Source of the DNA: Halorubrum sp. F4
GTDB lineage: Archaea > Halobacteriota > Halobacteria > Halobacteriales > Haloferacaceae
Reading direction: 5' to 3'
Length of the DNA: 64,000 bases
NCBI RefSeq assembly: GCF_027257195.1
Contig: NZ_JAPDFS010000001.1
Span: 518,048 to 582,047, forward strand
Part shown: positions 39,275 to 48,220 of the stretch, piece after piece
Position numbering within the stretch: position 1 is the stretch's first letter
How the letters are laid out: each line of letters opens with the position of its first letter
Translations under genes and position numbers: made by a program
The notes under the pieces: model-generated
Told to the model about the DNA's origin: nothing
The model's database searches: none
Seen by the model: only the letters and a program-made list of their open reading frames with translations

Positions 39275-40315
39275 ATGAGCGGGTCCACGGAGGGCGACCT
39301 CACCAAGACGGGGATGTCGCTGAAACACGACCGAGAGTGGGACTACGAACTCGACCGGATCGTCGAGGCCATCGAGGAGCGGAACGCGAGCAAGGTCGGC
39401 CTCCAGTTCCCCGAGGGGCTCAAACGCCGCGGCCCGCAGGTCGCCGACGACCTCCGCGAGGTCGCCCCCGACGACGTGACGTTCATGCTGTCGGGCCAGC
39501 CGTGTTACGGCGCGTGCGACCTCGACACCTACCTGATGCGCCGAACCGACGTGTTCGTTCACTTCGGGCACACGCCGATGAAGGAGTCCGACAGCATCGT
39601 CTACGTGCCGCTCTTCTCCAACGTCGACCCCTTCCCGATCATGGAGGAGTCGCTCGCGGAGCTTCCGGACCCCGAGGAGGACCCGGACGTGGGACTCGTG
39701 ACGACCGCCCAGCACATGAACCGCTTCGAGGAGATGACCGACTGGCTCGAGGAGCGCGGCTACGAGGTCCACACCCGCCGGGGCGACGACCGCCTCACGA
39801 AGGAGGGACAGGTGCTCGGCTGTAACTACGCGTCCGCGGACATTCCGGCCGACCAGGTGCTGTACGTCGGCGGCGGGAAGTTCCACCCGGTCGGGCTCGC
39901 GATGGAACACCCCGAGAAGACCGTCGTCATCGCCGACCCCGTCAACAACGCAGTCTCGATCGCCGAACACGACCAGTTCCTGAAACAGCGGTACGCCTCG
40001 GTCCACAAGGCGATGGACGCCGAGAAGTGGGGCGTCATCTTCTGTACGAAGATCGGACAGGGTCGCTGGGAGCAGGCACAGGAGATCGTCGAGAACAACG
40101 AGGACGCCTACCTCATCACGATGGACGAGGTGACCCCGGACCGCCTTCGCAACTTCGACATGGACGCGTTCGTCAACACCGGCTGTCCCCGGATCACGAC
40201 CGACGACGGCCCGCGCTTCCACAAGCCCATGCTGACGCCCGGCGAGTACGAGGCCGCGATCGGCGAGCGCCCCCTCGACCAGATCGAGTTCGACACGTTC
40301 CACGACACCTGGTAG
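39275..40315 (+). CDS. dph2: diphthamide biosynthesis enzyme Dph2
   Basis: 346 residues. Radical-SAM-like enzyme that transfers the 3-amino-3-carboxypropyl group of SAM to the histidine of elongation factor aEF2. The three cysteines that bind the [4Fe-4S] cluster are present: GQPCYGAC (C77 or C81), LGCNYAS (C183) and NTGCPRI (C304). Family stretches LQFPEGL and YVGGGKFHPVGLA are intact. A GTTTAACC element at 39243-39250 lies about 25-32 bp upstream. Confidence 0.95.
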   Translation: MSGSTEGDLTKTGMSLKHDREWDYELDRIVEAIEERNASKVGLQFPEGLKRRGPQVADDLREVAPDDVTFMLSGQPCYGACDLDTYLMRRTDVFVHFGHTPMKESDSIVYVPLFSNVDPFPIMEESLAELPDPEEDPDVGLVTTAQHMNRFEEMTDWLEERGYEVHTRRGDDRLTKEGQVLGCNYASADIPADQVLYVGGGKFHPVGLAMEHPEKTVVIADPVNNAVSIAEHDQFLKQRYASVHKAMDAEKWGVIFCTKIGQGRWEQAQEIVENNEDAYLITMDEVTPDRLRNFDMDAFVNTGCPRITTDDGPRFHKPMLTPGEYEAAIGERPLDQIEFDTFHDTW

Positions 40316-40381
40316 ATCGCCGCGGACGCCTCCCTTCCGGGAGCTCTCGATACCGCCCTCCCGGGAGCCTTCGGTGTCACC

Positions 40382-40540
40382 CTACCGGAGGTTCGGCGGG
40401 TCGTGGTCGTCGTCGAGGAAGTAGCTGTCCGCGTCGGGATCGAAGTACACCTGGAGCGCCCGTATCGACCCGACGAACGCGGCGAACGCCACGACTCCGA
40501 ACCCGACGAGGCCGTAGAGGAGGACGATAGCGAGGGCCAT
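40382..40540 (-). CDS. small single-helix membrane protein (52 aa)
   Basis: MALAIVLLYGLVGFGVVAFAAF forms one membrane helix, followed by a charged tail ending SYFLDDDHDPPNLR. A longer frame starting at 40612 begins inside the upstream gene and is less likely. It follows the LOG-like gene by 22 bp on the same strand. Function unknown. Confidence 0.65.
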   Translation of the reverse strand: MALAIVLLYGLVGFGVVAFAAFVGSIRALQVYFDPDADSYFLDDDHDPPNLR

Positions 40541-40562
40541 CGGTCGGCGGTACGCGACGCAT

Positions 40563-41078
40563 TCACATACGATTTCCGGCGTCTTCCTCGTTCCTGACGG
40601 CCTCTTCCACACTCCCGACGGCTCTCTCCACGTAGTCGACCGCCTCGCTCGGCGAGCCGACTGCCTCGACGCCCTCCACGTCGTGCGTGTCGATCCCCGC
40701 GACCGCCCGGCCGAGTGCGAGCGCGAGCCCGATCTCCGAGAGGGTCCCGGGACCGCCGTTCACCGCGACCGCGGCGTCGCCGTTCATCACGACGAGCGCG
40801 TTGCGGGCGTGGCCCATTCCGGTCGCGATCGGCGTGGTGACGTACGGGTTCGCGTCCTCGCGGCGGTCGCTCGGAAGGATCCCGATCGTCTCGACGATCC
40901 CGTCCCCCTCATCGCTCCCGCCCGCCTCGCGGGCTCCCCGACAGACCGCCTCCATCACCCCGCCGAGCCCGCCGCAGACAACGGTGTGGCCGCGATCGGC
41001 GAGTTTCGCTCCCAACTCCTCCGCGACCGCCGCCGTCTCGGGCGGGATCGAACTCCCGCCGATGACGCTGACTCGCAT
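40563..41078 (-). CDS. LOG-family/TIGR00725-type nucleotide-binding protein
   Basis: 171 residues, Rossmann-like. The signature CGGLGGVMEAVCRGA (about 39-53) and NGGPGTLSEIGLALALG (PGGxGTxxE, about 110-126) are those of the lysine-decarboxylase-like (LOG) family. Relatives hydrolyse cytokinin-type nucleotides or bind molybdenum cofactor. The role here is unknown. Starts at MRVSVIGG. Confidence 0.82.
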   Translation of the reverse strand: MRVSVIGGSSIPPETAAVAEELGAKLADRGHTVVCGGLGGVMEAVCRGAREAGGSDEGDGIVETIGILPSDRREDANPYVTTPIATGMGHARNALVVMNGDAAVAVNGGPGTLSEIGLALALGRAVAGIDTHDVEGVEAVGSPSEAVDYVERAVGSVEEAVRNEEDAGNRM

Positions 41079-41173
41079 GTCCGACCGTCCGCCGCAGGTG
41101 TACAAAAACCGAGGGGTCCCCCGAGGCGACCGCCGCCGATACCGCTTTGGGGCGTCGCGCCGATCGGTCGACG

Positions 41174-42055
41174 ATGACTTCCATCGGCGTGATCGGCGTC
41201 GGCTACATCGGCAAGGGGTTCGTCGACCGGTTACGCGACGCGGGGTATCCCGTGACGGCGTTCGACGTCGACGACGACCAGGTGGCGTACGCGACCGACC
41301 GCGGTGCGAGCGCCGCGGAGAGTCCCGCCGAGGTCGCCCGGGACACCGACGTGGTGGTCCTCGCGCTTCCCGGCTCGGTCGAAGTGGAGGCGACGATGGA
41401 GGGCACGGGCGGGTTGCTCGCGGAGCTCGCCCGAGGACAGCTCATCGTCGACGCGTCGACGACCCACCCGGACACGTCCGTCGCCTGCGAGGAACTGTGT
41501 GCCGAGGTGGGTGCCGACTTCGTCGAGGCGACGATCACCGGCGGCTCGCCGCGGGAGGGGTACCACGTCATGGCCGGGGGATCCGAACGGGCCTACGAGC
41601 GAGCCGCGGAGGTCCTGAATGTCATCGCGGACGACCACGTCCGCATCGGGGCGGTCCCCGACGCGACGGTGTTCAAGCTCGGGCTCCAGATGCGCTACGC
41701 CGGCCACCACGCGGTCGACGCCGAGGTCGTCGAGTTCGTCCGTGACAACGGGGTCGACCCGACGCCGTTCACCGATTTCCTCGAGTTCGACATGTACGAG
41801 GGCTACTTCACCGGCGAGTTCGGTCAGGCGATGGAGGGGCTCGGAACGCTGGCGATCTGGAACAAGGACCTCGGCTACGCGCGGGAGTTCGCCGACGAAC
41901 GGGGAACCGCCCTCCCGTTGACCGGCGTGATCCACGAGGCGTACAAGGCGACCTCGCGCCGGGTCGACGACGGGGAGGGCCACGCCGCGGCGCTCGTCAC
42001 GTACTGGATGCTGCTCAACGACAGGGAGGGCGAGTTCGACGCGGCGTCGAAGTGA
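41174..42055 (+). CDS. beta-hydroxyacid dehydrogenase-family oxidoreductase
   Basis: 293 residues. N-terminal NAD(P)-binding GVIGVGYIGKG (4-14), substrate loop VDASTTHPDTS, then TGGSPREGYHVMAGG and the catalytic-lysine helix FKLGLQMRYAGHHA. Similar to tartronate-semialdehyde or 3-hydroxyisobutyrate dehydrogenases. The usual KxxxN is K-L-G-L-Q, i.e. the Asn is replaced by Gln, so the substrate may differ. Convergent with the DUF3830-like gene (40 bp gap). Confidence 0.82.
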   Translation: MTSIGVIGVGYIGKGFVDRLRDAGYPVTAFDVDDDQVAYATDRGASAAESPAEVARDTDVVVLALPGSVEVEATMEGTGGLLAELARGQLIVDASTTHPDTSVACEELCAEVGADFVEATITGGSPREGYHVMAGGSERAYERAAEVLNVIADDHVRIGAVPDATVFKLGLQMRYAGHHAVDAEVVEFVRDNGVDPTPFTDFLEFDMYEGYFTGEFGQAMEGLGTLAIWNKDLGYAREFADERGTALPLTGVIHEAYKATSRRVDDGEGHAAALVTYWMLLNDREGEFDAASK

Positions 42056-42095
42056 ACCACTGAGACGGCTCCGTGCCCTCAGATCCTGGCCGTCG

Positions 42096-42512
42096 CTACG
42101 AGTCGCCCATGCTGATCTCGACGTCGTGGACGCCGTCGCGGAGCGTCGCCCGTTCGATCTCGCGAAGCTCCTCCGCGGTCGCGTCCACCGTCGCGAAGTG
42201 GTTGCCGGCGAGTTCGCCAGCGGGACTCTTGAAGCACGTCGGCCCGCAGGGGAGGAGGATCTCCTGTTCGTTCCGATACCCCGGATACAACAGGAGGTCG
42301 CCGCGCGACGGGTAGACCGTGTGGTTCTCCCGGGGGATCTCGGGGAGGTCGATCTCGTCGATGTTTATCCAGGTGGCGATGCCGCTCCAGCGGACGTGCA
42401 TGAGCTCCGACTCCAGCGGCAGGAACTCGCGGACCGCCGCGACCGATTCGGGCGCTCGGTCCTCGTGGAGCTCGGCCGTGAACGTCGTTCCATCGATGTC
42501 GATCGTTATCAT
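42096..42512 (-). CDS. cyclophilin-like fold protein (DUF3830 type)
   Basis: 138 residues. MITIDIDGTTFTAELHEDRAPES, AWSG-type HVRWSGIATWIN, GDLLLYPGYRNEQEILLPCGPTCFKSPAGEL and NHFATV. These match the small barrel of DUF3830/cyclophilin-like proteins, whose catalytic role is unproven. The start is set at MITID; an extended frame to 42608 is low-complexity. Confidence 0.72.
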   Translation of the reverse strand: MITIDIDGTTFTAELHEDRAPESVAAVREFLPLESELMHVRWSGIATWINIDEIDLPEIPRENHTVYPSRGDLLLYPGYRNEQEILLPCGPTCFKSPAGELAGNHFATVDATAEELREIERATLRDGVHDVEISMGDS

Positions 42513-42689
42513 GGGTTGACCTCGTGTCGTGTGTGTCGGCGGCGGGCGAAGTGTTAACGATGTCGTCGGTGCGGGTATCGGTCGGTTCATCCGATGACGC
42601 AGGTTCATATCCCATATGGCTCGATTTTCCCGTCGAGAGAACGTGAATCAGGGATCTCTCGGAATCGAAACCGATACTGAGGTGAAACG

Positions 42690-42697
42690 TTTTTAAG
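42690..42697 (+). promoter_or_regulatory. TATA element of the HAD hydrolase gene
   Basis: TTTTTAAG, 22-29 bp before the ATG at 42719; strong A/T island. Confidence 0.55.
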
Positions 42698-42718
42698 CGT
42701 CGGGCGAGGACTGACGTT

Positions 42719-43378
42719 ATGAGATACGATACCGTCGTCTTCGACAACGACGGTGTTCTCGTCGGCCGCACGCGCTTCGACGTGCTCCGGGAGGCGACCC
42801 GGGACGCGTTCGAGGAGTGCGGCGTCGACGACCCCGACCCCGACGACGTAGAGCGAATGACGATCGGCGCGACCCCCGGCAGCGTGGGGACCGTCTGTCA
42901 GACGTACGACCTCGATCCGGGGTCGTTCTGGCGGACGCGCGACGACGTGGTCTCGAGAGCCCAACAGCAGGAGGCCCGCGCGGGCCGAAAGACGCCCTAC
43001 GACGACCTCGACACCCTCGAGGACCTCGACGTGAAGATGGGGATCGTCTCCTCGAACCAGCAGGCGACCGTCGACTTCCTCGTCGACCACTTCGACGGCT
43101 TCGAGGAGTTCGGCGCGGCCTACGGCCGCGAGCCCACGATCCACAGCCTCCAGCTTCGGAAGCCGAACCCGCACTACCTCGAGCGGGCGCTCGGCGATCT
43201 GGACGCCGACTCGGCGCTCTTCGTCGGCGACAACGAGTCCGACGTGAAGGCCGCGGAGAACGCCGGCGTCGACTCCGCGTTCATCCGCCGCCCGCACCGC
43301 CGCGACTGGGAACTCAACGTCTGGCCCACCTGGGAGATCGAGACGCTGGACGACCTCTTCGACGTCTGTGGCGTGTGA
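42719..43378 (+). CDS. HAD-superfamily hydrolase
   Basis: 219 residues, Gph-like. Motif I FDNDGVLVG (nucleophile and acid aspartates, about 9-17), motif II IVSSNQQ, motif III KPNP (LRKPNPHYLERAL) and motif IV VGDNESDVKAAENAG. A helical cap lies between motifs I and II. Probably a small phosphatase (phosphoglycolate-type) of unknown specificity. Confidence 0.92.
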   Translation: MRYDTVVFDNDGVLVGRTRFDVLREATRDAFEECGVDDPDPDDVERMTIGATPGSVGTVCQTYDLDPGSFWRTRDDVVSRAQQQEARAGRKTPYDDLDTLEDLDVKMGIVSSNQQATVDFLVDHFDGFEEFGAAYGREPTIHSLQLRKPNPHYLERALGDLDADSALFVGDNESDVKAAENAGVDSAFIRRPHRRDWELNVWPTWEIETLDDLFDVCGV

Positions 43379-43447
43379 CGGTCGGGAGATCGTTCCGCCG
43401 GTTCTGACCGGCCCGGTCCCCCCCGAGAACCGTCGGGCCCGACCGGC

Positions 43448-44620
43448 ATGACTCGGCGGACCTTCGGGACGCTCTGTGGACTCGTCTTCCTGATCAACCT
43501 CGGACGCGTCGCGTTCGCGCCCCTCGTCCCGACGATCGGCTCGGAGTTCGGGGCGAGCCCCGCGGTCGTCGGCTCCGTCACGACGCTGGTGTGGCTGGGG
43601 TCGGCGCTCCCGCGGATCCCGGTCGGTTACCTCCTCACGCGAGTCCCGCGACACTACGTCGTGTTGGGATCCGGCGTCGCGCTCGCGGCCGCCGCGACCG
43701 TTGCCGGCAGCGCCGAGTCCATCCTGACGTTACAGGTCGGCGCGCTCTCCATCGGGCTCGCCTCGGGAGCGTACTTCGTCGCGGCGGTGCCGCTCGTCGC
43801 CGAACTCTTCCCGAGCGGGCGCGGCCGAGCCATCGGGATCCACGGTGCAGCGAGCCAGCTCGCGGCCGTGGTCGCTCCGGGCGTCGTGGTCGGGATCCTC
43901 CTCGTCGCGGGCTGGAGCGACGTCTTCCGGCTGCTCGCGGTCGCGGCGCTCGCGGTTACCGGGGTCCTCCTCGTCGTGCTCCGCCGGCATCCCCTTCCCG
44001 AGAGCGCGGGCGCGGACCGCGACTTCCGGTCTGCGCTCTCCCACTGGCGGGTGATCCTCCTCGTGATCGTCGTCGTCGCGGCACCCGGGTTCGTCTGGCA
44101 GGGCGTGTTCAACTTCTACGTCACGTACCTGACCGGGATCAAGGGACTCTCGACCCCGTTCGCGAACTCGCTTCTCACCGTCGTCTTCGCGGCGGGGCTT
44201 CCCGCGTTCTGGTTCGGCGGCCAGCTCGCCGACCGACTCCCGCAGATCCCGTACCTCCTCGGGATCCTCGTCTCCTTTGCCGGCGCGCTCCTCGGACTCG
44301 TCGTCGCCGAATCCGCCGTGACGATCGTCGCCGCCACCGTCGCGATCGGCTTCGTGATCCACGCGATGTTTCCCGCAGCCGACACGTTCCTCCTCGACTC
44401 GCTTCCCGCGGACAACCGCGCCAGCGCGTACGCCGTCTTCAGCGGGATCGCCCTCCTCTTCGAATCGACCGGTAGCGGCGCGCTCGGCGTCGCGGCCGAG
44501 CGGATCGGGTTCGACGCCGCGTTCGTCGCCGGCGGGCTCGGCGTCCTCACGGTCGCGGTCGTTCTCGGGGCGCTCCACGCCGGCAGGGGACTCCCCGGCG
44601 GACGCGGGACCGTCGAGTGA
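43448..44620 (+). CDS. MFS transporter (third)
   Basis: 390 residues with twelve hydrophobic segments. The loop 2-3 region reads GYLLTRVPRHYVVLG and that of the second half GGQLADRLPQIPYLLG. A shorter form of MFS with little cytoplasmic tail. Substrate unknown. It follows the HAD gene by 69 bp. Confidence 0.85.
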   Translation: MTRRTFGTLCGLVFLINLGRVAFAPLVPTIGSEFGASPAVVGSVTTLVWLGSALPRIPVGYLLTRVPRHYVVLGSGVALAAAATVAGSAESILTLQVGALSIGLASGAYFVAAVPLVAELFPSGRGRAIGIHGAASQLAAVVAPGVVVGILLVAGWSDVFRLLAVAALAVTGVLLVVLRRHPLPESAGADRDFRSALSHWRVILLVIVVVAAPGFVWQGVFNFYVTYLTGIKGLSTPFANSLLTVVFAAGLPAFWFGGQLADRLPQIPYLLGILVSFAGALLGLVVAESAVTIVAATVAIGFVIHAMFPAADTFLLDSLPADNRASAYAVFSGIALLFESTGSGALGVAAERIGFDAAFVAGGLGVLTVAVVLGALHAGRGLPGGRGTVE

Positions 44621-44664
44621 CCGGGAGACGATTCGACGGCGGCCTCCCGCGTCCGCTCTGAAGG

Positions 44665-44669
44665 TTTAT
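44665..44669 (+). promoter_or_regulatory. TATA-like element of the XPD-type helicase gene
   Basis: TTTAT, 27-31 bp before the GTG at 44696; supports that start. Confidence 0.4.
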
Positions 44670-44695
44670 CCGGGGTCGGGCGTAACCCGGTCGTA

Positions 44696-47050
44696 GTGAC
44701 GAACGATCCGCCGTGGGCCGACGTCTTCGGCCACGAGGAACCGTACCCCGAGCAGGCGGACGGCATCGACGCCGCGATCGACGCCGCCGAGGACGGCGGG
44801 TTCCTCGCGCTCGAGGGCGCGTGTGGAACCGGCAAGACGATGCTGGCGTTGACCGCGGGGATCGACCGCGTCCGCGACCCCGACTCGGACTTCGAGCGCG
44901 TGTTCGTGCTCACCAGCGTCAAACAGCAGCTCCGTCAGTTCGAGACGGACCTCGACGCCGTCAACGCGAACCTCCCGGACGATTACGATCCCGTATCCGG
45001 ACTGACGCTCGTCGGCAAGGCGGACGTCTGTCCGTACGCACGCGAGAACCGCGGCGGGATCGATCGCGAGAACGTCTACGAGCGATGTGAGGGACTCCGC
45101 GAACGCACCCGCAACCTCGTCGGCGAGGGCGGCGAGACGAGCGCCGGCACCCTCGCGAGCGAGGCGCGAAGCCAACAGGTCGGCCTGTTGGATTCGGGAA
45201 CCGCGACCGGATCGGTCGACGGCGGCGGAGCCGCCGACTACCTGGCCGTCGACGGCGAGCCGACCCCGTACCGCCCGGACACCGAGACGTTCGGCGAGAC
45301 GGAGTTCTGCCCGTTCTATGCGGGCTTCCTCGACGACATCCCCGACGACGGCGGCGATCCGGCGGAGGCGGTCCCGTTCGACGTTACCGAGCTCGGCCAC
45401 GTCGACGCCGACGAACTCGTCCGCCTCTCGGCGAGCCGCGGCTCGTGTCCCCACTCGGTGATGGGCACGCTCGTGCCCGAGGTCGAGGTCGTGATCGGGA
45501 ACTACTACCACGCCTTCGACCCGACGACGACCGCGACGTTCACGGGGGCGCTCCTCGACGAGTCGACGTTCGTCGTCTGTGACGAGGCACACATGCTCGA
45601 GCCGCGCGTCCGGGACCTCGTCAGCGACGCGGTCGCCGACGCGAGCCTCAGGGACGCCGTCTCGGAGATCACGCGCGTCGTTCAGCCGCTCTCGTTCGAA
45701 ACCGAAGGCGCGGAGTCGGACGACGCCGCCCTCGTTCGCGGGGAGCTCGAGGACGGCGACGTGACGCTCGAGGAGCTGGAGGCGGTGCGGGAGTTCTACG
45801 CGGACCTCCGGGCGGAGATCGACCGTCGAGTCACCGCCCATCTCGACCGCGAACGCCCCGACTGGCGCGCGTCGATGCGCGAACTCGACGACGACGAGAT
45901 CCCGCTCCGGGACCCCGAGGAGCCCGGCGAGGACGCGATCACGACGTGGGCAAGGGAGGCCGGGTACGGCGACCGCGTCTGGTCGCGCGCGCCCGCCGTC
46001 GGCGCGACGGTCAAGCGTGTCCTCGACTCGCTCTCCGAGGAGGACAAACGGCGCGCCGCTCCCGGCGTCGGGCGGACGCTGAACGCGTGGTATCGCGAGG
46101 GGTACACGGACTTCTTCCGGGCGATCGACCTCGAGCGGACCCACGACGGGACCGAACCGCCCGACTCCTGGCGGCGGGCGTACAACGGGAGCCTCGCGCT
46201 GTACAACTGCCTCCCGAGCGAGCCGATCGGCGAGCGGCTCGGCGAGTTCGGCGGCGGCGTCGTGATGAGCGCGACGCTCGAGCCGATGGACGTGTTCCGG
46301 GAGGTGACGGGTCTCGACCACCTGGCGGAGCGGGGCCGGCCAGTCGTCGAACGGACGTACGGACTCTCGTTCCCGCAGGAGAATCGCGCGAGCTTCGCCG
46401 TCGACGCGCCGAAGTTCACCCACGCCAACCGCGGCGCGCCCGGCGAGCGGACCGACACTCGGCTCGCCCATCTCGACGCGGTCGAGACGGTCGCGCGCCG
46501 CGACGGCAACGTGTTGGTCGGCGCGCCGAACTACGCCGAGGCGGCGTGGTTCGCCGATGAGCTCGACGCGCGCCTCGAGAAGCCGGTGCTCATCGACGAG
46601 TCCTCCGGCGACCGTGAGACCGAGTCGCTCAAGGACGCGTTCTTCGCGGGCGAGGGGAAGGTGCTCGTCACCAGCCTCCGCGGAACGCTCACCGAGGGGG
46701 TCGACTACCGCGGCGACCGGCTCTCCGCGGCGGTCGTCTGTGGCGTCCCCATCATCAACACCGCTCGACCCCGAACGCGGGCGGTGATCACGGCGTACGA
46801 CCGACGCTTCGAATCGGGCTTCGAGACCGCGCTCACCGTTCCCGCCGTCCGGAAGGCTCGACAGGCGATCGGCAGGGTCATCCGAGGCCCGGACGAGCGC
46901 GGCGTTCGCGTCCTCCTCGACGCACGGTACGCCCGCGAGTCCTGGAACGGCGTCCGCGAGTACCTCCCGGAACACGAACGCGAGGAGTTCCAGCCGGTCA
47001 GCACCGACATGCTTTCCGTCGCCCTGGACGGGTTCGAAACCGGCGAATAG
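44696..47050 (+). CDS. XPD/Rad3-type superfamily 2 DNA helicase (Fe-S)
   Basis: 784 residues, GTG start. Walker A EGACGTGKTM (K47), DEAH box at 296-299 (VVCDEAHML), later motifs VVMSATLEPM, SLRGTLTEGVDYRG and QAIGRVIRGPDERG (motif VI). Between Walker A and DEAH lie cysteines in ADVCPYAREN, YERCEGL, EFCPFYAGF and GSCPHSVM that can hold the [4Fe-4S] cluster of this family. Probably a 5'-3' helicase in repair. It is longer than the classic archaeal XPD (about 550 aa), so it is the large haloarchaeal DinG/Rad3-like form. Confidence 0.92.
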   Translation: MTNDPPWADVFGHEEPYPEQADGIDAAIDAAEDGGFLALEGACGTGKTMLALTAGIDRVRDPDSDFERVFVLTSVKQQLRQFETDLDAVNANLPDDYDPVSGLTLVGKADVCPYARENRGGIDRENVYERCEGLRERTRNLVGEGGETSAGTLASEARSQQVGLLDSGTATGSVDGGGAADYLAVDGEPTPYRPDTETFGETEFCPFYAGFLDDIPDDGGDPAEAVPFDVTELGHVDADELVRLSASRGSCPHSVMGTLVPEVEVVIGNYYHAFDPTTTATFTGALLDESTFVVCDEAHMLEPRVRDLVSDAVADASLRDAVSEITRVVQPLSFETEGAESDDAALVRGELEDGDVTLEELEAVREFYADLRAEIDRRVTAHLDRERPDWRASMRELDDDEIPLRDPEEPGEDAITTWAREAGYGDRVWSRAPAVGATVKRVLDSLSEEDKRRAAPGVGRTLNAWYREGYTDFFRAIDLERTHDGTEPPDSWRRAYNGSLALYNCLPSEPIGERLGEFGGGVVMSATLEPMDVFREVTGLDHLAERGRPVVERTYGLSFPQENRASFAVDAPKFTHANRGAPGERTDTRLAHLDAVETVARRDGNVLVGAPNYAEAAWFADELDARLEKPVLIDESSGDRETESLKDAFFAGEGKVLVTSLRGTLTEGVDYRGDRLSAAVVCGVPIINTARPRTRAVITAYDRRFESGFETALTVPAVRKARQAIGRVIRGPDERGVRVLLDARYARESWNGVREYLPEHEREEFQPVSTDMLSVALDGFETGE

Positions 47051-47111
47051 GGTGACGTTACCGGTCGGGAAGCCGGGTCCTAACTACGTCGTCGGAGAAC
47101 GGGGGAGACGT

Positions 47112-47264
47112 ATGGAATCCACCAGTCGACCCCGAGTGTACCACGCCGTCTGCCGCGACTGCCCGCTGGAGCGCGTCCTCGAATCCGCGGAGGAGGCCGA
47201 CTCGCTCGTATCCCGACACGTCGGCAGGACCGCCCACTCGATGGTCGCCGGGCGAGTGGACTGA
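47112..47264 (+). CDS. 50-aa putative zinc-binding mini-protein
   Basis: MESTSRPRVYHAVCRDCPLERVLES with CRDC (C14, C17), then SRHVGRTAH (H35, H42): a Cx2C...H...H arrangement suited to one zinc. A TATA-like CCTAACTAC is about 24-33 bp upstream. Codon use is typical. Function unknown. Confidence 0.65.
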   Translation: MESTSRPRVYHAVCRDCPLERVLESAEEADSLVSRHVGRTAHSMVAGRVD

Positions 47265-47329
47265 TCGGACCGCGAGGTGTCGGAACGTCGTGGCCGTCGA
47301 AGGAGTTCGAGCGTCCGATGGAGTCGTAG

Positions 47330-47941
47330 CTAGTTCTCTCGGCGGGCGAACGCGAGGTTGCCGGAGACGTTCTTGATGTACGCCCGGACGGTGTCGCCCT
47401 CCTGTGCCCCGGGGACGAAGACGGTGTACTCGCCGCGCTCGGCGACGCCGTCGCCCTTGCGGCCGGTGCCGACGATCTCCAGCTCGTAGGTGTTGCCCTC
47501 CTCGATGGCCTCCTCCTGGCGCTGGGTGTTCGACGTCGTCTGTTTGGCGACCGGTCGGAACGCCCCGCAGGCCTCACACCGGAGCATCGGCGTCCGGTTC
47601 TCCGTCTCCAGTCGCGTGTCGGGCAGGCCGCACTCCGAGCAGGTGACGAAGGACTCGATGTACGAGTCGATCGCCGCCTGGAAGTCGCGCTCGCGGAAGT
47701 TCCCGCTGTAGCGCGCGCGGCCGTCCTCGTACTGGCCGGCCGTCCCGAGCTCCTGTTGGATCTTCGAGTGGACGTGTTCGGGGTCGCGGCTCAGCGCGTC
47801 GGCGATCGCCGAGAGGTTCGTCAGTCGGGTGAACGCGCCGTCCTTCTGTGCTTCGGGGTCGGGAACCGACAGCCGCTCGTCGGATCCGTCGAAGTCCGGG
47901 ACCGCGTCCATCGCACGGTCGAGGCTCGATTCGTATTCCAT
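47330..47941 (-). CDS. aif2b: translation initiation factor aIF2 beta subunit with C-terminal TRAM domain
   Basis: 203 residues. The N-terminal helix binds the gamma subunit, the alpha-beta core is about 20-95, and the zinc ribbon uses C101, C104, C122 and C125 (TCSECG ... RCEACG). After about residue 145 comes an extra RNA-binding TRAM domain (GNTYELEIVGTGRKGDGVAERGEYTVFVPGA). aIF2 brings initiator Met-tRNA to the small subunit; the initiator tRNA gene lies just upstream on the same strand. Confidence 0.95.
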   Translation of the reverse strand: MEYESSLDRAMDAVPDFDGSDERLSVPDPEAQKDGAFTRLTNLSAIADALSRDPEHVHSKIQQELGTAGQYEDGRARYSGNFRERDFQAAIDSYIESFVTCSECGLPDTRLETENRTPMLRCEACGAFRPVAKQTTSNTQRQEEAIEEGNTYELEIVGTGRKGDGVAERGEYTVFVPGAQEGDTVRAYIKNVSGNLAFARREN

Positions 47942-48032
47942 ACGGGTACGAACGGCTGGCCGACGGAAATCGCTTCCGGGTTGGTCCGAAACGAGACGAC
48001 TGACTCCCGTCGGAGTGATCGTCGAAGAGAAG

Positions 48033-48107
48033 TAGCGGGAGGTAGATTTGAACTACCGATCTCCGGGTTATGAGCCCGGCGGAATCTCCTGGCTATCCCA
48101 TCCCGCT
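48033..48107 (-). tRNA. initiator tRNA-Met (anticodon CAT)
   Basis: Cloverleaf AGCGGG...CCCGCT with the A1-U72 pair, anticodon stem CCGGG/CCCGG (three consecutive G-C pairs next to the loop) around CTCATAA, T-loop GTTCAAATC. A1-U72 and the GGG/CCC stem mark the initiator, not the elongator. It has a TATA-like TAAACTGTTA about 20-30 bp upstream (48126-48135). No intron, no encoded CCA. Confidence 0.95.
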
Positions 48108-48220
48108 ATCGTGAACAAATCGGGGTAAACTGTTAAGGGTTCTGATCCCGCCGCCCGTGTGCGGTTCGCTCCCGTGCGATTTATAAATGAGTCCGAGCCC
48201 GTCACCGTGCGGATGACGGC

